A stretch of 57,820 nucleotides of DNA from a bacterium (GCA_905221295.1 CAJNCP010000009.1:1-57820), one strand, 5' to 3'. Counted from the stretch's first letter, positions 10,988 to 20,471 are shown. The notes: generated by a model not told the origin, from the sequence alone. A program made the numbers and translations.

Positions 10988-11467
10988 GTGGACGCAATCG
11001 CAACAATCGTAGAATTAGTCAGAGAAGTTGTAGAACCTGTCATCCAAGCGCCTTTCGAGCTCGTGGATATCGAGTATGGAAAGATTGGCAGTGACATGAT
11101 TCTCAGTATTTTTGTAGATAAACCTGAAGGAATTACCTTGAACGACACGGCAGATTTGACAGAAATCATCAGTCCTGTCCTAGATACCATCAAGCCTGAT
11201 CCCTTCCCAGAACAATATTTCCTAGAAATCACTAGTCCAGGCTTGGAACGTCCTTTGAAAACCAAGGATGCTGTCGCTGGAGCTGTTGGGAAATACATCC
11301 ATGTCGGGCTATACCAAGCCATTGATAAGCAAAAAGTCTTTGAAGGAACCTTGATATCCTTTGAAGAGGATGAGTTGACTATGGAGTATATGGACAAGAC
11401 ACGTAAGAAAACTGTCCAAATTCCATACAGTTTAGTATCAAAAGCACGTTTAGCAGTAAAACTATAG
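10988..11467 (+). CDS. rimP: Ribosome maturation factor RimP
   Basis: About 159 residues; needed for 30S maturation. Family hallmarks: FELVDIEYG near the start and the central [15 protein letters not shown]. The start is uncertain. The usual assignment is GTG 10988, but the strong GAGGAGG (10982-10988) abuts it, leaving no spacing. An ATC codon at 10997 has ideal spacing, while an upstream ATG (10940) lacks a ribosome-binding site and lies in the leader hairpin region. First gene of the operon. Confidence 0.92.
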   Translation: MDAIATIVELVREVVEPVIQAPFELVDIEYGKIGSDMILSIFVDKPEGITLNDTADLTEIISPVLDTIKPDPFPEQYFLEITSPGLERPLKTKDAVAGAVGKYIHVGLYQAIDKQKVFEGTLISFEEDELTMEYMDKTRKKTVQIPYSLVSKARLAVKL

Positions 11468-11509
11468 AAAAGAAAGGATAGCTTTTGAGGATTCAAAAGT
11501 AAAAAGAAC

Positions 11510-12646
11510 ATGAGTAAAGAAATGCTAGAGGCCTTCCGCATTTTGGAAGAAGACAAGGGAATCAAAAAAGAAGACATCATCGACGCAGTAGTAGAGTCGC
11601 TTCGTTCCGCTTATCGCAGACGCTATGGTCAATCTGACAGCGTAGCTATTGACTTCAATGAAAAGACAGGTGACTTTACAGTTTATACTGTCCGTGAAGT
11701 TGTTGATGAAGTATTTGATAGCCGTTTGGAAATCAGCTTGAAAGATGCCCTTGCCATTAATTCAGCCTATGAGCTTGGTGACAAAATCAAGTTTGAAGAA
11801 GCACCTGCTGAGTTTGGTCGTGTAGCAGCCCAATCTGCTAAACAAACCATCATGGAAAAAATGCGCAAGCAAACACGTGCCATCACCTACAATACTTATA
11901 AGGAACATGAACAAGAAATCATGTCTGGTACGGTAGAACGATTTGACAACCGCTTTATTTACGTCAACCTTGGCAGCATCGAAGCCCAATTGTCAAAACA
12001 AGACCAAATCCCTGGAGAAGTCTTTGCTTCCCACGATCGTATCGAAGTCTATGTCTACAAGGTTGAAGATAACCCTCGTGGTGTAAACGTCTTTGTTAGC
12101 CGTAGCCATCCAGAAATGATCAAACGCTTGATGGAGCAAGAAATTCCAGAAGTCTATGATGGAACTGTCGAAATCATGAGCGTGGCTCGTGAAGCTGGTG
12201 ACCGTACGAAAGTTGCCGTTCGTAGCCACAATCCTAACGTGGACGCTATCGGTACAATCGTTGGACGTGGTGGTGCCAATATCAAGAAAATCACTAGCAA
12301 ATTCCACCCAGCTCGTTACGATGCCAAGAGTGACCGCATGATTCCTGTCGAAGAAAACATCGACGTTATCGAGTGGGTAGCAGATCCAGCTGAATTTATT
12401 TACAATGCCATCGCACCTGCAGAGGTTGACCAAGTTATCTTTGATGAAAATGACAGCAAACGTGCCTTGGTCGTTGTGCCTGATAACAAGCTTTCTCTTG
12501 CTATCGGTCGTCGTGGACAAAACGTTCGCTTGGCGGCTCATTTGACAGGTTACCGTATCGATATCAAGTCTGCCAGTGAGTTTGAAGCTATGGAAGAAGC
12601 AGGTCAAGTGGATTACGCAGCTGCGGATGAATTGATCGAAGAATAA
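11510..12646 (+). CDS. nusA: Transcription termination/antitermination factor NusA
   Basis: 378 residues. N-terminal RNA polymerase-binding domain, S1 domain (GTVERFDNRFIYVNLG), and two KH domains (IGTIVGRGGANIK and LSLAIGRRGQNVRLAAHLTG). It modulates pausing, termination and antitermination. Lies 42 bp after rimP in the conserved rimP-nusA-ylxR-ylxQ-infB order. Confidence 0.96.
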   Translation: MSKEMLEAFRILEEDKGIKKEDIIDAVVESLRSAYRRRYGQSDSVAIDFNEKTGDFTVYTVREVVDEVFDSRLEISLKDALAINSAYELGDKIKFEEAPAEFGRVAAQSAKQTIMEKMRKQTRAITYNTYKEHEQEIMSGTVERFDNRFIYVNLGSIEAQLSKQDQIPGEVFASHDRIEVYVYKVEDNPRGVNVFVSRSHPEMIKRLMEQEIPEVYDGTVEIMSVAREAGDRTKVAVRSHNPNVDAIGTIVGRGGANIKKITSKFHPARYDAKSDRMIPVEENIDVIEWVADPAEFIYNAIAPAEVDQVIFDENDSKRALVVVPDNKLSLAIGRRGQNVRLAAHLTGYRIDIKSASEFEAMEEAGQVDYAAADELIEE

Positions 12647-12667
12647 AAGCTGCTAGAGGAGGGAAAG

Positions 12668-12961
12668 ATGAAAACAAGAAAAATCCCTTTGCGCAAGTCT
12701 GTTGTATCCAATGAAGTGATTGATAAGCGTGATTTGCTCCGCATTGTCAAGAACAAAGAAGGGCAAGTCTTTATCGATCCGACAGGCAAGGCCAATGGCC
12801 GAGGCGCTTATATCAAGCTAGACAATGCAGAAGCCCTAGAGGCCAAAAAGAAGAGAGTCTTTAACCGCAGCTTTAACATGGAAGTGGAAGAAAGCTTTTA
12901 TGACGAGTTGATCGCCTATGTGGATCACAAAGTGAAAAGAAGAGAGTTAGGACTTGAATAA
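12668..12961 (+). CDS. ylxR: YlxR family RNA-binding protein
   Basis: 97 residues, DUF448. Contains the conserved RIVKNKEG and DPTGKANGRGAYI segments. The fold binds RNA and the family is tied to the nusA-infB operon; nucleoid or RNase P roles have been proposed in relatives. RBS GAGGAGGG before ATG 12668. Overlaps ylxQ by 8 bp. Confidence 0.9.
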   Translation: MKTRKIPLRKSVVSNEVIDKRDLLRIVKNKEGQVFIDPTGKANGRGAYIKLDNAEALEAKKKRVFNRSFNMEVEESFYDELIAYVDHKVKRRELGLE

Positions 12962-13253
12962 GCAAAAGATAAGTAATCTCTTGGGACTTGCTCAACGAGC
13001 AGGCCGGATCATATCAGGTGAGGAATTGGTGGTCAAGGCTATCCAAGACCAGAAAGCCAAGCTAGTCTTTCTCGCCCACGATGCTGGTCCCAATCTGACC
13101 AAGAAGATTCAAGATAAAAGTGACTATTATCAAGTAGAAGTTATAACCGTGTTTTCAACACTGGAATTAAGCATAGCAGTCGGAAAATCGAGAAAGGTTT
13201 TGGCTGTGACAGATGCTGGATTTACAAAGAAAATGAGGTCTCTTATGGAATAG
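12954..13253 (+). CDS. ylxQ: YlxQ, L7Ae-family ribosomal-like protein
   Basis: 99 residues starting at TTG 12954. L7Ae/L30e fold: [15 protein letters not shown] at the start and [16 protein letters not shown] in the middle. It is a kink-turn RNA-binding type protein, not essential in Bacillus. Overlaps the end of ylxR, so translation is coupled. Confidence 0.9.
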   Translation: MNKQKISNLLGLAQRAGRIISGEELVVKAIQDQKAKLVFLAHDAGPNLTKKIQDKSDYYQVEVITVFSTLELSIAVGKSRKVLAVTDAGFTKKMRSLME

Positions 13254-13269
13254 AAGAGGAGGACATGAT

Positions 13270-16056
13270 TTGTCTAAGAAAAGATTGTACGAAATCGCAA
13301 AAGAACTTGGAAAAGAAAGTAAAGAAGTTGTAGCGCGTGCAAAAGAGTTGGGCTTGGATGTGAAAAGCCACTCATCGAGCGTGGAAGCTGCTGCTGCTGA
13401 ACAAATCGCAGCTAGCTTTAAACCTGCACCTGCTCCTAAGGCAGAAGCAAAACCTGTAGCACCAAAAGCAAGTGTAGAAAAGAAAGCAGAAAAGCCTGTA
13501 TCAGCTAAACCAGCTGCCGCTAAGGAAGAAAGCAAACCAGCTACACCTGTAGCTCCTAAGGAAGAGAAAGTGGTGGCTGCAAGACCACAGAGTCGAAACT
13601 TCAAGGCGGAGCGTGAGGCGCGTGCCAAAGAGCAGGCAGAACGACGCAAACAAAATAAGGGCAACAACCGTGACCAACAACAAAACGGCAACCGTCAGAA
13701 AAACGATGGCCGTAATGGTGGCAAACCTGGTCAAGGAAATCGCGACAATCGCCGATTTAACGACCAAGGGAAAAAACCACAAGGTCAAGGGAATCGTGGC
13801 AATGATCGCCGTCAGCAACAAGACTTCCAGCCAAAACAAGCTGGTCCACGTGTTGACTTTAAAGCCCGTGCAGCAGCCCTAAAAGCAGAGCAAAATGCAG
13901 AGTACGCACGCTCAAGCGAGGAGCGCTTCAAACAATCGCAAGCTGCCAAAGAAGCCTTGGCTCAAGCTAACAAACGCAAGGAACCAGAGGAAATCTTTGA
14001 AGAAGCTGCTAAACTAGCTGAACAAACGCAGCCAGCCGTAACAGTAGCTCCTGTAGCGAAAGAAGCGCCAGTGGATACACGTCGTAAAAAACAAGCTCGA
14101 CCAGACAAAGAACGTGACGATTATGATCACGAAGAAGATGGTCCTAGAAAACAACAAAAGAATCGAAGTAGTCAGAATCAAGTGAGAAATCAAAGAAATA
14201 GTAACTGGAATAACAATAAGAAAAATAAAAAAGGGAACAAGCAAAACAACCGTAACCAGACTCCAAAACCTGTTACAGAGCGTAAGTTCCATGAATTGCC
14301 AACAGAATTTGAGTATACAGATGGTATGACTGTTGCGGAAATCGCAAAACGTATCAAACGTGAACCGGCAGAAATCGTTAAGAAACTCTTTATGATGGGT
14401 GTCATGGCCACACAAAACCAATCCTTGGATGGAGAAACAATTGAACTCCTCATGGTGGATTACGGTATCGAAGCCAAACAAAAGGTTGAAGTGGATAATG
14501 CCGACATCGAACGTTTCTTTGTCGAAGATGGCTATCTTAACGAAGATGAATTGGTTGAGCGTCCACCAGTTGTAACCATCATGGGACACGTTGACCATGG
14601 TAAAACAACCCTCTTGGATACCCTTCGTAATTCTCGTGTTGCGACAGGTGAAGCAGGTGGTATCACTCAGCATATCGGTGCCTACCAAATCGTGGAAAAT
14701 GGCAAGAAGATCACCTTCCTTGATACACCAGGACACGCGGCCTTTACATCTATGCGTGCGCGTGGTGCATCTGTTACCGATATTACCATCTTGGTTGTAG
14801 CAGCCGACGACGGGGTTATGCCTCAGACTATCGAAGCCATCAACCACTCAAAAGCGGCCAACGTTCCAATCATCGTAGCTATCAACAAGATTGATAAACC
14901 AGGTGCCAATCCAGAACGTGTTATCGGTGAATTGGCAGAGCATGGTGTTATGTCAACAGCTTGGGGTGGAGATTCTGAATTTGTTGAGATCTCAGCTAAA
15001 TTCAATCAAAACATCGATGAACTCTTGGAAACAGTCCTTCTTGTGGCTGAAATTCAAGAACTCAAGGCAGACCCAACAGTGCGTGCGATCGGTACCGTTA
15101 TCGAGGCTCGCTTGGATAAAGGAAAAGGTGCGGTCGCAACCCTTCTTGTTCAACAAGGTACTTTGAATGTCCAAGACCCAATCGTTGTCGGAAATACCTT
15201 CGGTCGTGTCCGTGCCATGACCAATGACCTTGGTCGTCGTGTCAAGGTTGCAGGCCCATCAACACCAGTTTCTATCACAGGTTTGAACGAAGCGCCAATG
15301 GCGGGTGACCACTTTGCCGTTTACGAAGATGAAAAATCTGCGCGTGCAGCCGGTGAAGAGCGTGCAAAACGTGCCCTCATGAAACAACGTCAAGCTACCC
15401 AACGTGTCAGCCTTGAAAACCTCTTTGATACGCTTAAAGCTGGTGAGCTTAAGTCAGTTAATGTTATCATCAAGGCCGACGTACAAGGTTCAGTTGAAGC
15501 CCTTTCTGCCTCACTTCAAAAGATCGATGTAGAAGGTGTCAAAGTTACCATTGTCCACTCGGCAGTCGGTGCTATCAACGAATCTGACGTGACTCTTGCG
15601 GAAGCTTCAAATGCCTTTATCGTTGGTTTCAACGTCCGCCCTACACCACAAGCTCGTCAACAAGCAGATGCTGACGATGTCGAAATCCGTCTCCACAGCA
15701 TTATCTACAAGGTTATCGAAGAGATGGAAGAAGCTATGAAAGGGATGTTGGATCCTGAATTTGAAGAAAAAATCATCGGTGAAGCTCTTATCCGTGAAAC
15801 CTTTAAGGTGTCTAAAGTGGGAACTATCGGTGGATTTATGGTTATCAACGGTAAGGTTACCCGTGATTCTAAAGTCCGTGTCATCCGTGACGGTGTTGTT
15901 ATCTATGACGGTGAACTCGCAAGCTTGAAACACTACAAAGACGACGTGAAAGAAGTTACAAACGGTCGTGAAGGTGGATTGATGATTGAGGGCTACAATG
16001 ATATCAAGATGGATGATGTGATTGAGGCTTATGTCATGGAAGAAATCAAACGTTAA
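13270..16056 (+). CDS. infB: Translation initiation factor IF-2
   Basis: 928 residues. IF2_N domain at the start ([14 protein letters not shown]), then a long low-complexity Ala/Lys/Pro and Asn/Gln/Arg region (about 45-330). The G domain follows with [18 protein letters not shown] and NKID, then domains II-IV that bind initiator fMet-tRNA. Starts at TTG 13270 with GAGGAGG at 13256-13262. It positions fMet-tRNA on the 30S subunit and promotes 50S joining. Confidence 0.97.
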   Translation: MSKKRLYEIAKELGKESKEVVARAKELGLDVKSHSSSVEAAAAEQIAASFKPAPAPKAEAKPVAPKASVEKKAEKPVSAKPAAAKEESKPATPVAPKEEKVVAARPQSRNFKAEREARAKEQAERRKQNKGNNRDQQQNGNRQKNDGRNGGKPGQGNRDNRRFNDQGKKPQGQGNRGNDRRQQQDFQPKQAGPRVDFKARAAALKAEQNAEYARSSEERFKQSQAAKEALAQANKRKEPEEIFEEAAKLAEQTQPAVTVAPVAKEAPVDTRRKKQARPDKERDDYDHEEDGPRKQQKNRSSQNQVRNQRNSNWNNNKKNKKGNKQNNRNQTPKPVTERKFHELPTEFEYTDGMTVAEIAKRIKREPAEIVKKLFMMGVMATQNQSLDGETIELLMVDYGIEAKQKVEVDNADIERFFVEDGYLNEDELVERPPVVTIMGHVDHGKTTLLDTLRNSRVATGEAGGITQHIGAYQIVENGKKITFLDTPGHAAFTSMRARGASVTDITILVVAADDGVMPQTIEAINHSKAANVPIIVAINKIDKPGANPERVIGELAEHGVMSTAWGGDSEFVEISAKFNQNIDELLETVLLVAEIQELKADPTVRAIGTVIEARLDKGKGAVATLLVQQGTLNVQDPIVVGNTFGRVRAMTNDLGRRVKVAGPSTPVSITGLNEAPMAGDHFAVYEDEKSARAAGEERAKRALMKQRQATQRVSLENLFDTLKAGELKSVNVIIKADVQGSVEALSASLQKIDVEGVKVTIVHSAVGAINESDVTLAEASNAFIVGFNVRPTPQARQQADADDVEIRLHSIIYKVIEEMEEAMKGMLDPEFEEKIIGEALIRETFKVSKVGTIGGFMVINGKVTRDSKVRVIRDGVVIYDGELASLKHYKDDVKEVTNGREGGLMIEGYNDIKMDDVIEAYVMEEIKR

Positions 16057-16063
16057 GATTTTT

Positions 16064-16207
16064 GCTCCTTTCTTAGGTGGTGAGAGACGCAAGCAAACCG
16101 ATGGTTTCATTGCTTATTTTTGAGCCTAGTGTCTCAAAAATCCCCTGTGATGGGACTGATAAATCAGTTCCATCACTTTCACCACAGCGAAAGAAGCGAA
16201 TGAGTTC
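16064..16207 (-). repeat. Dispersed structured element, copy B (reverse strand)
   Basis: Read on the minus strand it matches copy A (2092-2220) in the blocks GTGGTGAAAG, AGGGGATTTTTGAGAC, TAGGCTCAAAAATAAG and CACCAC. Its other helices have different sequences that still pair: GCTTCTTTC/GAAAGGAGC closing helix, GTGATGG/CCATCAC hairpin, and GCAA/TTGC around ACC/GGT. It begins 7 bp after the infB stop codon and lies antisense to the operon. The exchange of paired bases between copies argues for selection on structure or for insertion of related hairpins. Confidence 0.8.
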
Positions 16208-16232
16208 AAATTGCACTTCGTTTCAATTTGAA
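16203..16232 (+). other. Hairpin adjoining structured element
   Basis: A perfect 10-bp stem GTTCAAATTG/CAATTTGAAC with a loop of about ten bases. No T-run follows. Confidence 0.5.
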
Positions 16233-16256
16233 CTGAAAATCAATAAATTTAAAAAT

Positions 16257-16281
16257 AGCTAGGTCTGCTGGCCTAGCTTTT
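16257..16281 (+). terminator. Hairpin with T-run between infB and rbfA
   Basis: AGCTAGG / CCTAGCT with TTTT. Probably a weak or conditional terminator inside the operon, just upstream of the rbfA ribosome-binding site. Confidence 0.6.
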
Positions 16282-16306
16282 GGTTCAAAGTATAGAAAGG
16301 AATATC

Positions 16307-16657
16307 ATGGCAAATCATTTCCGTACGGATCGTGTGGGCATGGAAATCAAGCGTGAAGTCAATGAGATTTTGCAAAAGAAAGTCCGTGATCCGCGTGTCC
16401 AAGGTGTGACTATTACAGATGTTCAGATGCTAGGTGACTTGTCTGTTGCTAAGGTTTACTACACCATTTTGAGTAACCTTGCTTCGGATAATCAAAAAGC
16501 TCAAATCGGGCTTGAGAAAGCAACTGGTACCATCAAACGTGAACTTGGTCGCAATTTGAAATTGTACAAAATCCCAGATTTAACCTTCGTCAAAGATGAG
16601 TCCATCGAATATGGAAACAAGATTGACGAGATGTTACGCAATCTGGATAAGAACTAA
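16307..16657 (+). CDS. rbfA: Ribosome-binding factor A
   Basis: 116 residues, the usual family length. [21 protein letters not shown] start and the KH-like core with [19 protein letters not shown]. It aids 16S 5'-end processing and cold adaptation. ATG 16307 follows AAAGGAA at 16297-16303. Its last 28 codons and its terminator are repeated at 19076-19184 on the far side of an AT-rich cassette. Confidence 0.95.
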   Translation: MANHFRTDRVGMEIKREVNEILQKKVRDPRVQGVTITDVQMLGDLSVAKVYYTILSNLASDNQKAQIGLEKATGTIKRELGRNLKLYKIPDLTFVKDESIEYGNKIDEMLRNLDKN

Positions 16658-16682
16658 GAAAGAGGGACGACCCTCTTTTTTG
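16574..16682 (+). repeat. rbfA-end direct repeat, copy 1
   Basis: 109 bp comprising the rbfA 3' end plus its terminator. The partner is at 19076-19184. I count about four differences, three of them in the terminator loop (ACGA here, GAAA there). Confidence 0.92.
16659..16682 (+). terminator. Terminator after rbfA
   Basis: AAGAGGG / CCCTCTT stem with an ACGA loop and a T6 tail. Confidence 0.92.
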
Positions 16683-16828
16683 GTTCTATATAATATACAA
16701 GCTGCTGATATGTAGTTATTAGAAAAGTAAACTTTGAAAGATTAGAATATTTCTTAAAACTCTTTTGTTTTATTATAAAATATGATATTATAAAATATAA
16801 TGATTATATTTAAAAGGAGATTATATTA

Positions 16829-17332
16829 ATGAAAAATATGAAAAAGTTTTGCTATCTAGGGCTAATTTTCATTTCAATGTCTACTCTAGCAGCTTGTAGC
16901 TCTATGTCTAAAAATGCAGATACTTCGTCTAGCACAGAACAAGCGGATGTGTCAACCAGCAGTTCTGAGAAAAAGGGTATCTTTTCTAAAGCCAAAGAGA
17001 AATTTAGTTCAAATGATTTTAATCCTCAAGATGTTAGTGATACAACAATTGAATCTATTAAAACCTATGAAGATTATTTAACGATGTTTCAGAAAATCGT
17101 TGATAATTATTACACAGAAGCTGACCAAGCCTTTAAAGGTACTGCTTTAGAAGATAGTGCTTCTATCCAAGAATTAAAAGATAGCACGAAAAAAGAAATA
17201 GAAGAACAGAAAAAACAATATGGTCCATTAAAGAAAGCACCAATTCAAGGAAAAGAGGAAATTATTCAATTTCTAAAAGATTATCGTGATAATCTACATC
17301 AACAAGTAGAACAGTGGAAAGCTAGTCTATAG
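16829..17332 (+). CDS. Putative lipoprotein, first gene of the inserted cassette
   Basis: 167 residues. Lys-rich start, hydrophobic core and lipobox STLAAC at about residues 18-23, so Cys23 is the expected lipid-modified residue. Then a Ser/Thr-rich linker and a charged helical domain. No enzymatic motif. GGAG before the ATG. AT-rich upstream region with several TATAAT-like boxes (about 16775-16800). It is probably co-transcribed with the following two genes (8-20 bp spacings). Confidence 0.8.
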   Translation: MKNMKKFCYLGLIFISMSTLAACSSMSKNADTSSSTEQADVSTSSSEKKGIFSKAKEKFSSNDFNPQDVSDTTIESIKTYEDYLTMFQKIVDNYYTEADQAFKGTALEDSASIQELKDSTKKEIEEQKKQYGPLKKAPIQGKEEIIQFLKDYRDNLHQQVEQWKASL

Positions 17333-17352
17333 TAGGAAGAGTGGGGCTAAAG

Positions 17353-17910
17353 ATGGACTATCAATTATTACCTCATGAATATATGATTATGAATAGTGAT
17401 GATGTTAGTTTTGGGAAAAATGGTCTGTATACGGATGATCTAATTTTAACAAACTTACATCTAATACACATAAAAAAAGGTATATTTGGGGGAAGAAAAG
17501 GACAAATCATCATACCAATTAATCAAATAAAAATATTTGAAGGTAAACCACAAGTTTCTGTAACTAAAAATAATGGTTCTAAACGCTTAGAAATTTACTA
17601 TAATAGTGGTCAAGCTATTTTCTCCTTCTCTAATACTAAAGATACTGACAAGTGGGCAACTAATATTATTAAATTGATTTCTGGTGATACGAATGATTTT
17701 GAAAAATTGGGTGATAGCAGTTTGTTTGGAGCAGATGTTTTAGCAGAAACAATTAAAGATACATTTGATGCTTTCAAAACAGGCTTAGGTTTTAAAGACT
17801 CAGAACCAGAAAAATTATCTACCAAGTGTACTTTTTGTGGAGCTCCTTTATCGGGAATGACAAAACAGGTAGTGAAATGTGGCTTTTGTGACATGGAACA
17901 GAGTTTGTAG
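17353..17910 (+). CDS. PH-like domain plus C-terminal zinc ribbon protein
   Basis: 185 residues from ATG 17353 (a GTG at 17341 would add four). The first 120 residues look like a bacterial PH/GRAM-like beta domain (EYMIMNSDDVSF, LILTNLHLIHIKKG). The C-terminus carries a zinc ribbon, CTFCGAPL then CGFCDMEQ. Such modules sit beside SPFH/SHOCT proteins and may guide membrane or envelope-stress assemblies; that is inference. 10 bp before the SPFH gene. Confidence 0.7.
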   Translation: MDYQLLPHEYMIMNSDDVSFGKNGLYTDDLILTNLHLIHIKKGIFGGRKGQIIIPINQIKIFEGKPQVSVTKNNGSKRLEIYYNSGQAIFSFSNTKDTDKWATNIIKLISGDTNDFEKLGDSSLFGADVLAETIKDTFDAFKTGLGFKDSEPEKLSTKCTFCGAPLSGMTKQVVKCGFCDMEQSL

Positions 17911-17920
17911 GAGATGAAAG

Positions 17921-19030
17921 ATGGGTATAATTAAAGCAGTAACGGATTCCATTAATGGAACTTTTGCAGACCAGTGGAAAGAAATTATCACAGTTCAAGC
18001 CTTTGACGAACACACAGCTGTTTGCCCAGGTATTCTTCAAGAATGTAATAATGGTAGAGGAGTCAATAACAAAGGGTCCCTAGGTATCATTTCAAATGGC
18101 TCAAAAATCTTTGTTCCTGAAAATACAGCTGCTTTTATTTTTAGTCAGTCCGGGATAGAAGATATCATCACAGAACCGGGTGGTTACGAATATCAAAATG
18201 GTGAGAGTAGTATTTTTAATGGAGATGGTTTTAAAAAATCATTGTTTGATAATGTCGTGAATCGTGTTGGATTCGGTGGACAAAGTGATCAACAAAAACA
18301 GATTTGTTTTGTCAACTTGAGAGAAATTCGTGACATTAGGTTTGGTACTCGTGGACCAGTTATGTACAATGATTTGTTTTATGGTGCGGATTTAGAAGTG
18401 CGTGCTTTTGGAACTTTTTCTATTAGAATTACGGATGCTACCCAGTTTGTTAAAAATTTTCTACCAGCAAATGTAACCTATTATTCCTTTGATAGTGCTC
18501 AGGCTAGAGCTCAAATAGTAACAGAATTTCTTCAATCCTTTACAATGGCTTTAAATGCTTTATCAACAAGCTATCGTATTTCACAATTGCCTTCACAAAC
18601 TGGAGTTCTTGCAGATCAAGTATTAAGTAATAAACAATATGCAGGTACTTGGAAGGAACGCTTTGGTTTTGAGATTGTTAAAGTAGCTGTTGCAAATATT
18701 GAATTTTCGCCTGAATCCAAGGAACTTGTTAAACAATTTTCATCAAATAAGATGAATTTAAAAGCATATGAGGAAATTTCGCAAAAATCATCTAATATTG
18801 CAGCACAACAAAAGATTGCATCAGGAATAGAACAACATGGTTTAGGAGATGGTGCAGGAATGATTTTTGGCATGAATATGGTACAAGGTCTAGATGAAAA
18901 GGTGACCAAACCAACTCTTTCTTTAGATGAACAAATTGAAGCCCTAACCAAACTTAAATCACTTTTAGATGCAGGTATATTGTCTCAGGAAGAGTTTGAT
19001 CTAAAGAAAAAAGAAATTATGGATTTATAA
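17921..19030 (+). CDS. SPFH-domain protein with C-terminal SHOCT motif (YdjI / virion-core-like)
   Basis: 369 residues. The body resembles the SPFH/'virion core protein' family (GIIKAVTDSINGTFADQWKEII, then the SPFH domain with IVTEFLQSFTMALNALS), related to Bacillus YdjI. The last 35 residues form a SHOCT oligomerisation motif (LTKLKSLLDAGILSQEEFDLKKKEI). YdjI works with phage-shock-type PspA proteins at the membrane; this one lies with a lipoprotein and a PH/zinc-ribbon protein. Function in streptococci not known to me. Confidence 0.75.
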   Translation: MGIIKAVTDSINGTFADQWKEIITVQAFDEHTAVCPGILQECNNGRGVNNKGSLGIISNGSKIFVPENTAAFIFSQSGIEDIITEPGGYEYQNGESSIFNGDGFKKSLFDNVVNRVGFGGQSDQQKQICFVNLREIRDIRFGTRGPVMYNDLFYGADLEVRAFGTFSIRITDATQFVKNFLPANVTYYSFDSAQARAQIVTEFLQSFTMALNALSTSYRISQLPSQTGVLADQVLSNKQYAGTWKERFGFEIVKVAVANIEFSPESKELVKQFSSNKMNLKAYEEISQKSSNIAAQQKIASGIEQHGLGDGAGMIFGMNMVQGLDEKVTKPTLSLDEQIEALTKLKSLLDAGILSQEEFDLKKKEIMDL

Positions 19031-19075
19031 TGATAAAAATCAAGTATTGTTATTGATTAAAAGAAGCGAAATTTA

Positions 19076-19184
19076 CCAGATTTAACCTTCGTCAAAGATG
19101 AGTCCATCGAATATGGAAACAAGATTGACGAGATGCTACGCAATCTGGATAAGAACTAAGAAAGAGGGGAAACCCTCTTTTTTG
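19076..19184 (+). pseudogene. rbfA 3'-end remnant with terminator (direct repeat copy 2)
   Basis: Repeats the last 28 codons of rbfA, its stop and its terminator, with one substitution in the coding part and a changed tetraloop (GAAA). It has no start and cannot make RbfA. Its position fits either insertion of the cassette at the rbfA end with re-creation of that end, or recombination with a donor chromosome carrying rbfA at the junction. Confidence 0.9.
19160..19183 (+). terminator. Duplicated rbfA terminator, now ending the cassette
   Basis: AGAGGG/CCCTCT stem with a GAAA tetraloop and T6. It terminates the three-gene cassette. Confidence 0.9.
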
Positions 19185-19293
19185 TTGCCATAGTACGATA
19201 ATTGCTATCTGATAAAAATCGGTTTAAAAAATTTGTAAATTTCAAATAGTATGATATGATAAAGCTTGATATAAATGAAAAACGGAGAGACAT

Positions 19294-20073
19294 ATGGCTA
19301 AACAAGATATAGCTATGCAAGTGTTGCAACAAGTGGTAAAATTACCCGTAGTCAAGGTCGATCGAGAAAAATTTTTAGTAGAAAAGTTCTCAAAGGAATT
19401 AGACCGTAAGGATATTCCAACTTTGATTGAACAAGGACCGACTTCTTTGTTGCCTCAAGAAAGCTTGGATCGAGTGGCCAAGGCCTGTATTAAGGACAAT
19501 GTCCTGTTAGCCAGTGGAACTTCGGTGTTGGCAGGTCTACCTGGAGGGATTGTCATGGCGATCACTATCCCAACAGACGTAGCTCAGTTTTATGCTTTTT
19601 CATTGAAATTAGCTCAAGAACTAGGGTATATTTACGGATTTGATGATCTCTGGGCATCACGCAATGAGTTAAGCGAGGAAGCTAAAAACACACTCCTACT
19701 GTACCTCGGTGTGATGCTGGGAGTAAATGGCGCAGGTGCCCTACTTCGATCAGGTGGTGTGACAGTAGCCAAGCAAGTCATAAAAGTAGTGAACAAGAAA
19801 GCCTTGACAAAAACTCTTTGGTATCCAATTTTAGAAAAAGTTTTGAAAATTTTTGGAGTCAATCTGACAAAAGGAGGCCTAGCTAAAGGGATGGGGAAAG
19901 TGATTCCTATCCTAGGTGGAGTCATTTCTGGGGGCTTAACCTTTGCGACCATGAAACCGATGGGAGAAAGATTGCAACAGGAATTGTCCAAGCTAGTCAA
20001 CTACAATGAAGTGCAATATCAAAGAGACGTTGATACAATCCGAAAAGAGGTCGAAATTATCGAAGGAGAGTAA
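19294..20073 (+). CDS. EcsC-like protein of unknown function
   Basis: 259 residues. Two amphipathic/hydrophobic glycine-rich stretches (about 75-110 LLASGTSVLAGLPGGIVMAI, and 190-225 KGMGKVIPILGGVISGGLTF) within a charged protein; the pattern resembles the EcsC family. No catalytic motif recognised. AT-rich promoter region upstream (TATGATATGATAAA around 19250). Followed one base after its stop by a 60-residue gene. Confidence 0.65.
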   Translation: MAKQDIAMQVLQQVVKLPVVKVDREKFLVEKFSKELDRKDIPTLIEQGPTSLLPQESLDRVAKACIKDNVLLASGTSVLAGLPGGIVMAITIPTDVAQFYAFSLKLAQELGYIYGFDDLWASRNELSEEAKNTLLLYLGVMLGVNGAGALLRSGGVTVAKQVIKVVNKKALTKTLWYPILEKVLKIFGVNLTKGGLAKGMGKVIPILGGVISGGLTFATMKPMGERLQQELSKLVNYNEVQYQRDVDTIRKEVEIIEGE

Positions 20074-20074
20074 T

Positions 20075-20257
20075 ATGGGATTTATTAAAATTCTGACCAA
20101 GACTTACGGGAATTACTTTTTTGTGATGCAAAGCGTCAAAGTCCTGAAGAACATGAAAAAAGACGACAATGCTCTAGTAGGTTTCGGGAAAGTACTGCTT
20201 GCTGACAAGTTGATGGATGTCGCCCAGTGGCTCGCAAAACCAGATGATAAGGAATAA
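20075..20257 (+). CDS. Small conserved protein of unknown function
   Basis: 60 residues from ATG 20075 (RBS GGAGAG). Basic, with FIKILTKTYGNYFFVMQSVKVL and LVGFGKVLLADKLMDVAQWL; probably two helices, one amphipathic. It directly follows the EcsC-like gene and is ended by a terminator. Confidence 0.65.
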   Translation: MGFIKILTKTYGNYFFVMQSVKVLKNMKKDDNALVGFGKVLLADKLMDVAQWLAKPDDKE

Positions 20258-20269
20258 CTTGAAATGAAA

Positions 20270-20301
20270 GAAACTAGCAGGAATTCCACTGCTAGTTTTT
20301 T
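20270..20301 (+). terminator. Terminator
   Basis: AACTAGCAG / CTGCTAGTT stem with an 8-nt loop and T-run. Confidence 0.9.
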
Positions 20302-20343
20302 AATCTCTTCCCATATGGTATAATATAAGCAGTAAAATCATTT

Positions 20344-20450
20344 TATACTCTTCGAAAATCTCTTCAAACCACGTCAGCTTCACCTTGCCGTACTTAAGTA
20401 CAGCCTGCGGCTAGCTTCCTAGTTTGCTCTTTGATTTTCATTGAGTATTA
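20344..20450 (+). repeat. BOX element, A-C type (no full boxB)
   Basis: Starts with the boxA signature (TATACTCTTCGAAAATCTC, then TTCAAACCACGTCAGC) and ends with the boxC signature (GCCTGCGGCTAGCTTCCTAG...TTGAGTAT). boxB is missing. BOX repeats are typical of S. pneumoniae and close relatives and support the species assignment. Confidence 0.93.
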
Positions 20451-20471
20451 GAACATACAATGGAGGTCATC

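Noticed and set aside
14014..14847. 277-codon open frame on the minus strand
   Set aside because: It lies wholly antisense to infB in a conserved coding region and has no ribosome-binding site or family resemblance. A shadow of codon usage.
16574..19184. Treating the rbfA-end repeats as attachment sites of an integrative element
   Set aside because: No integrase or recombinase gene lies in the cassette, and the repeat is far longer than a usual att core. Homologous recombination is at least as likely.
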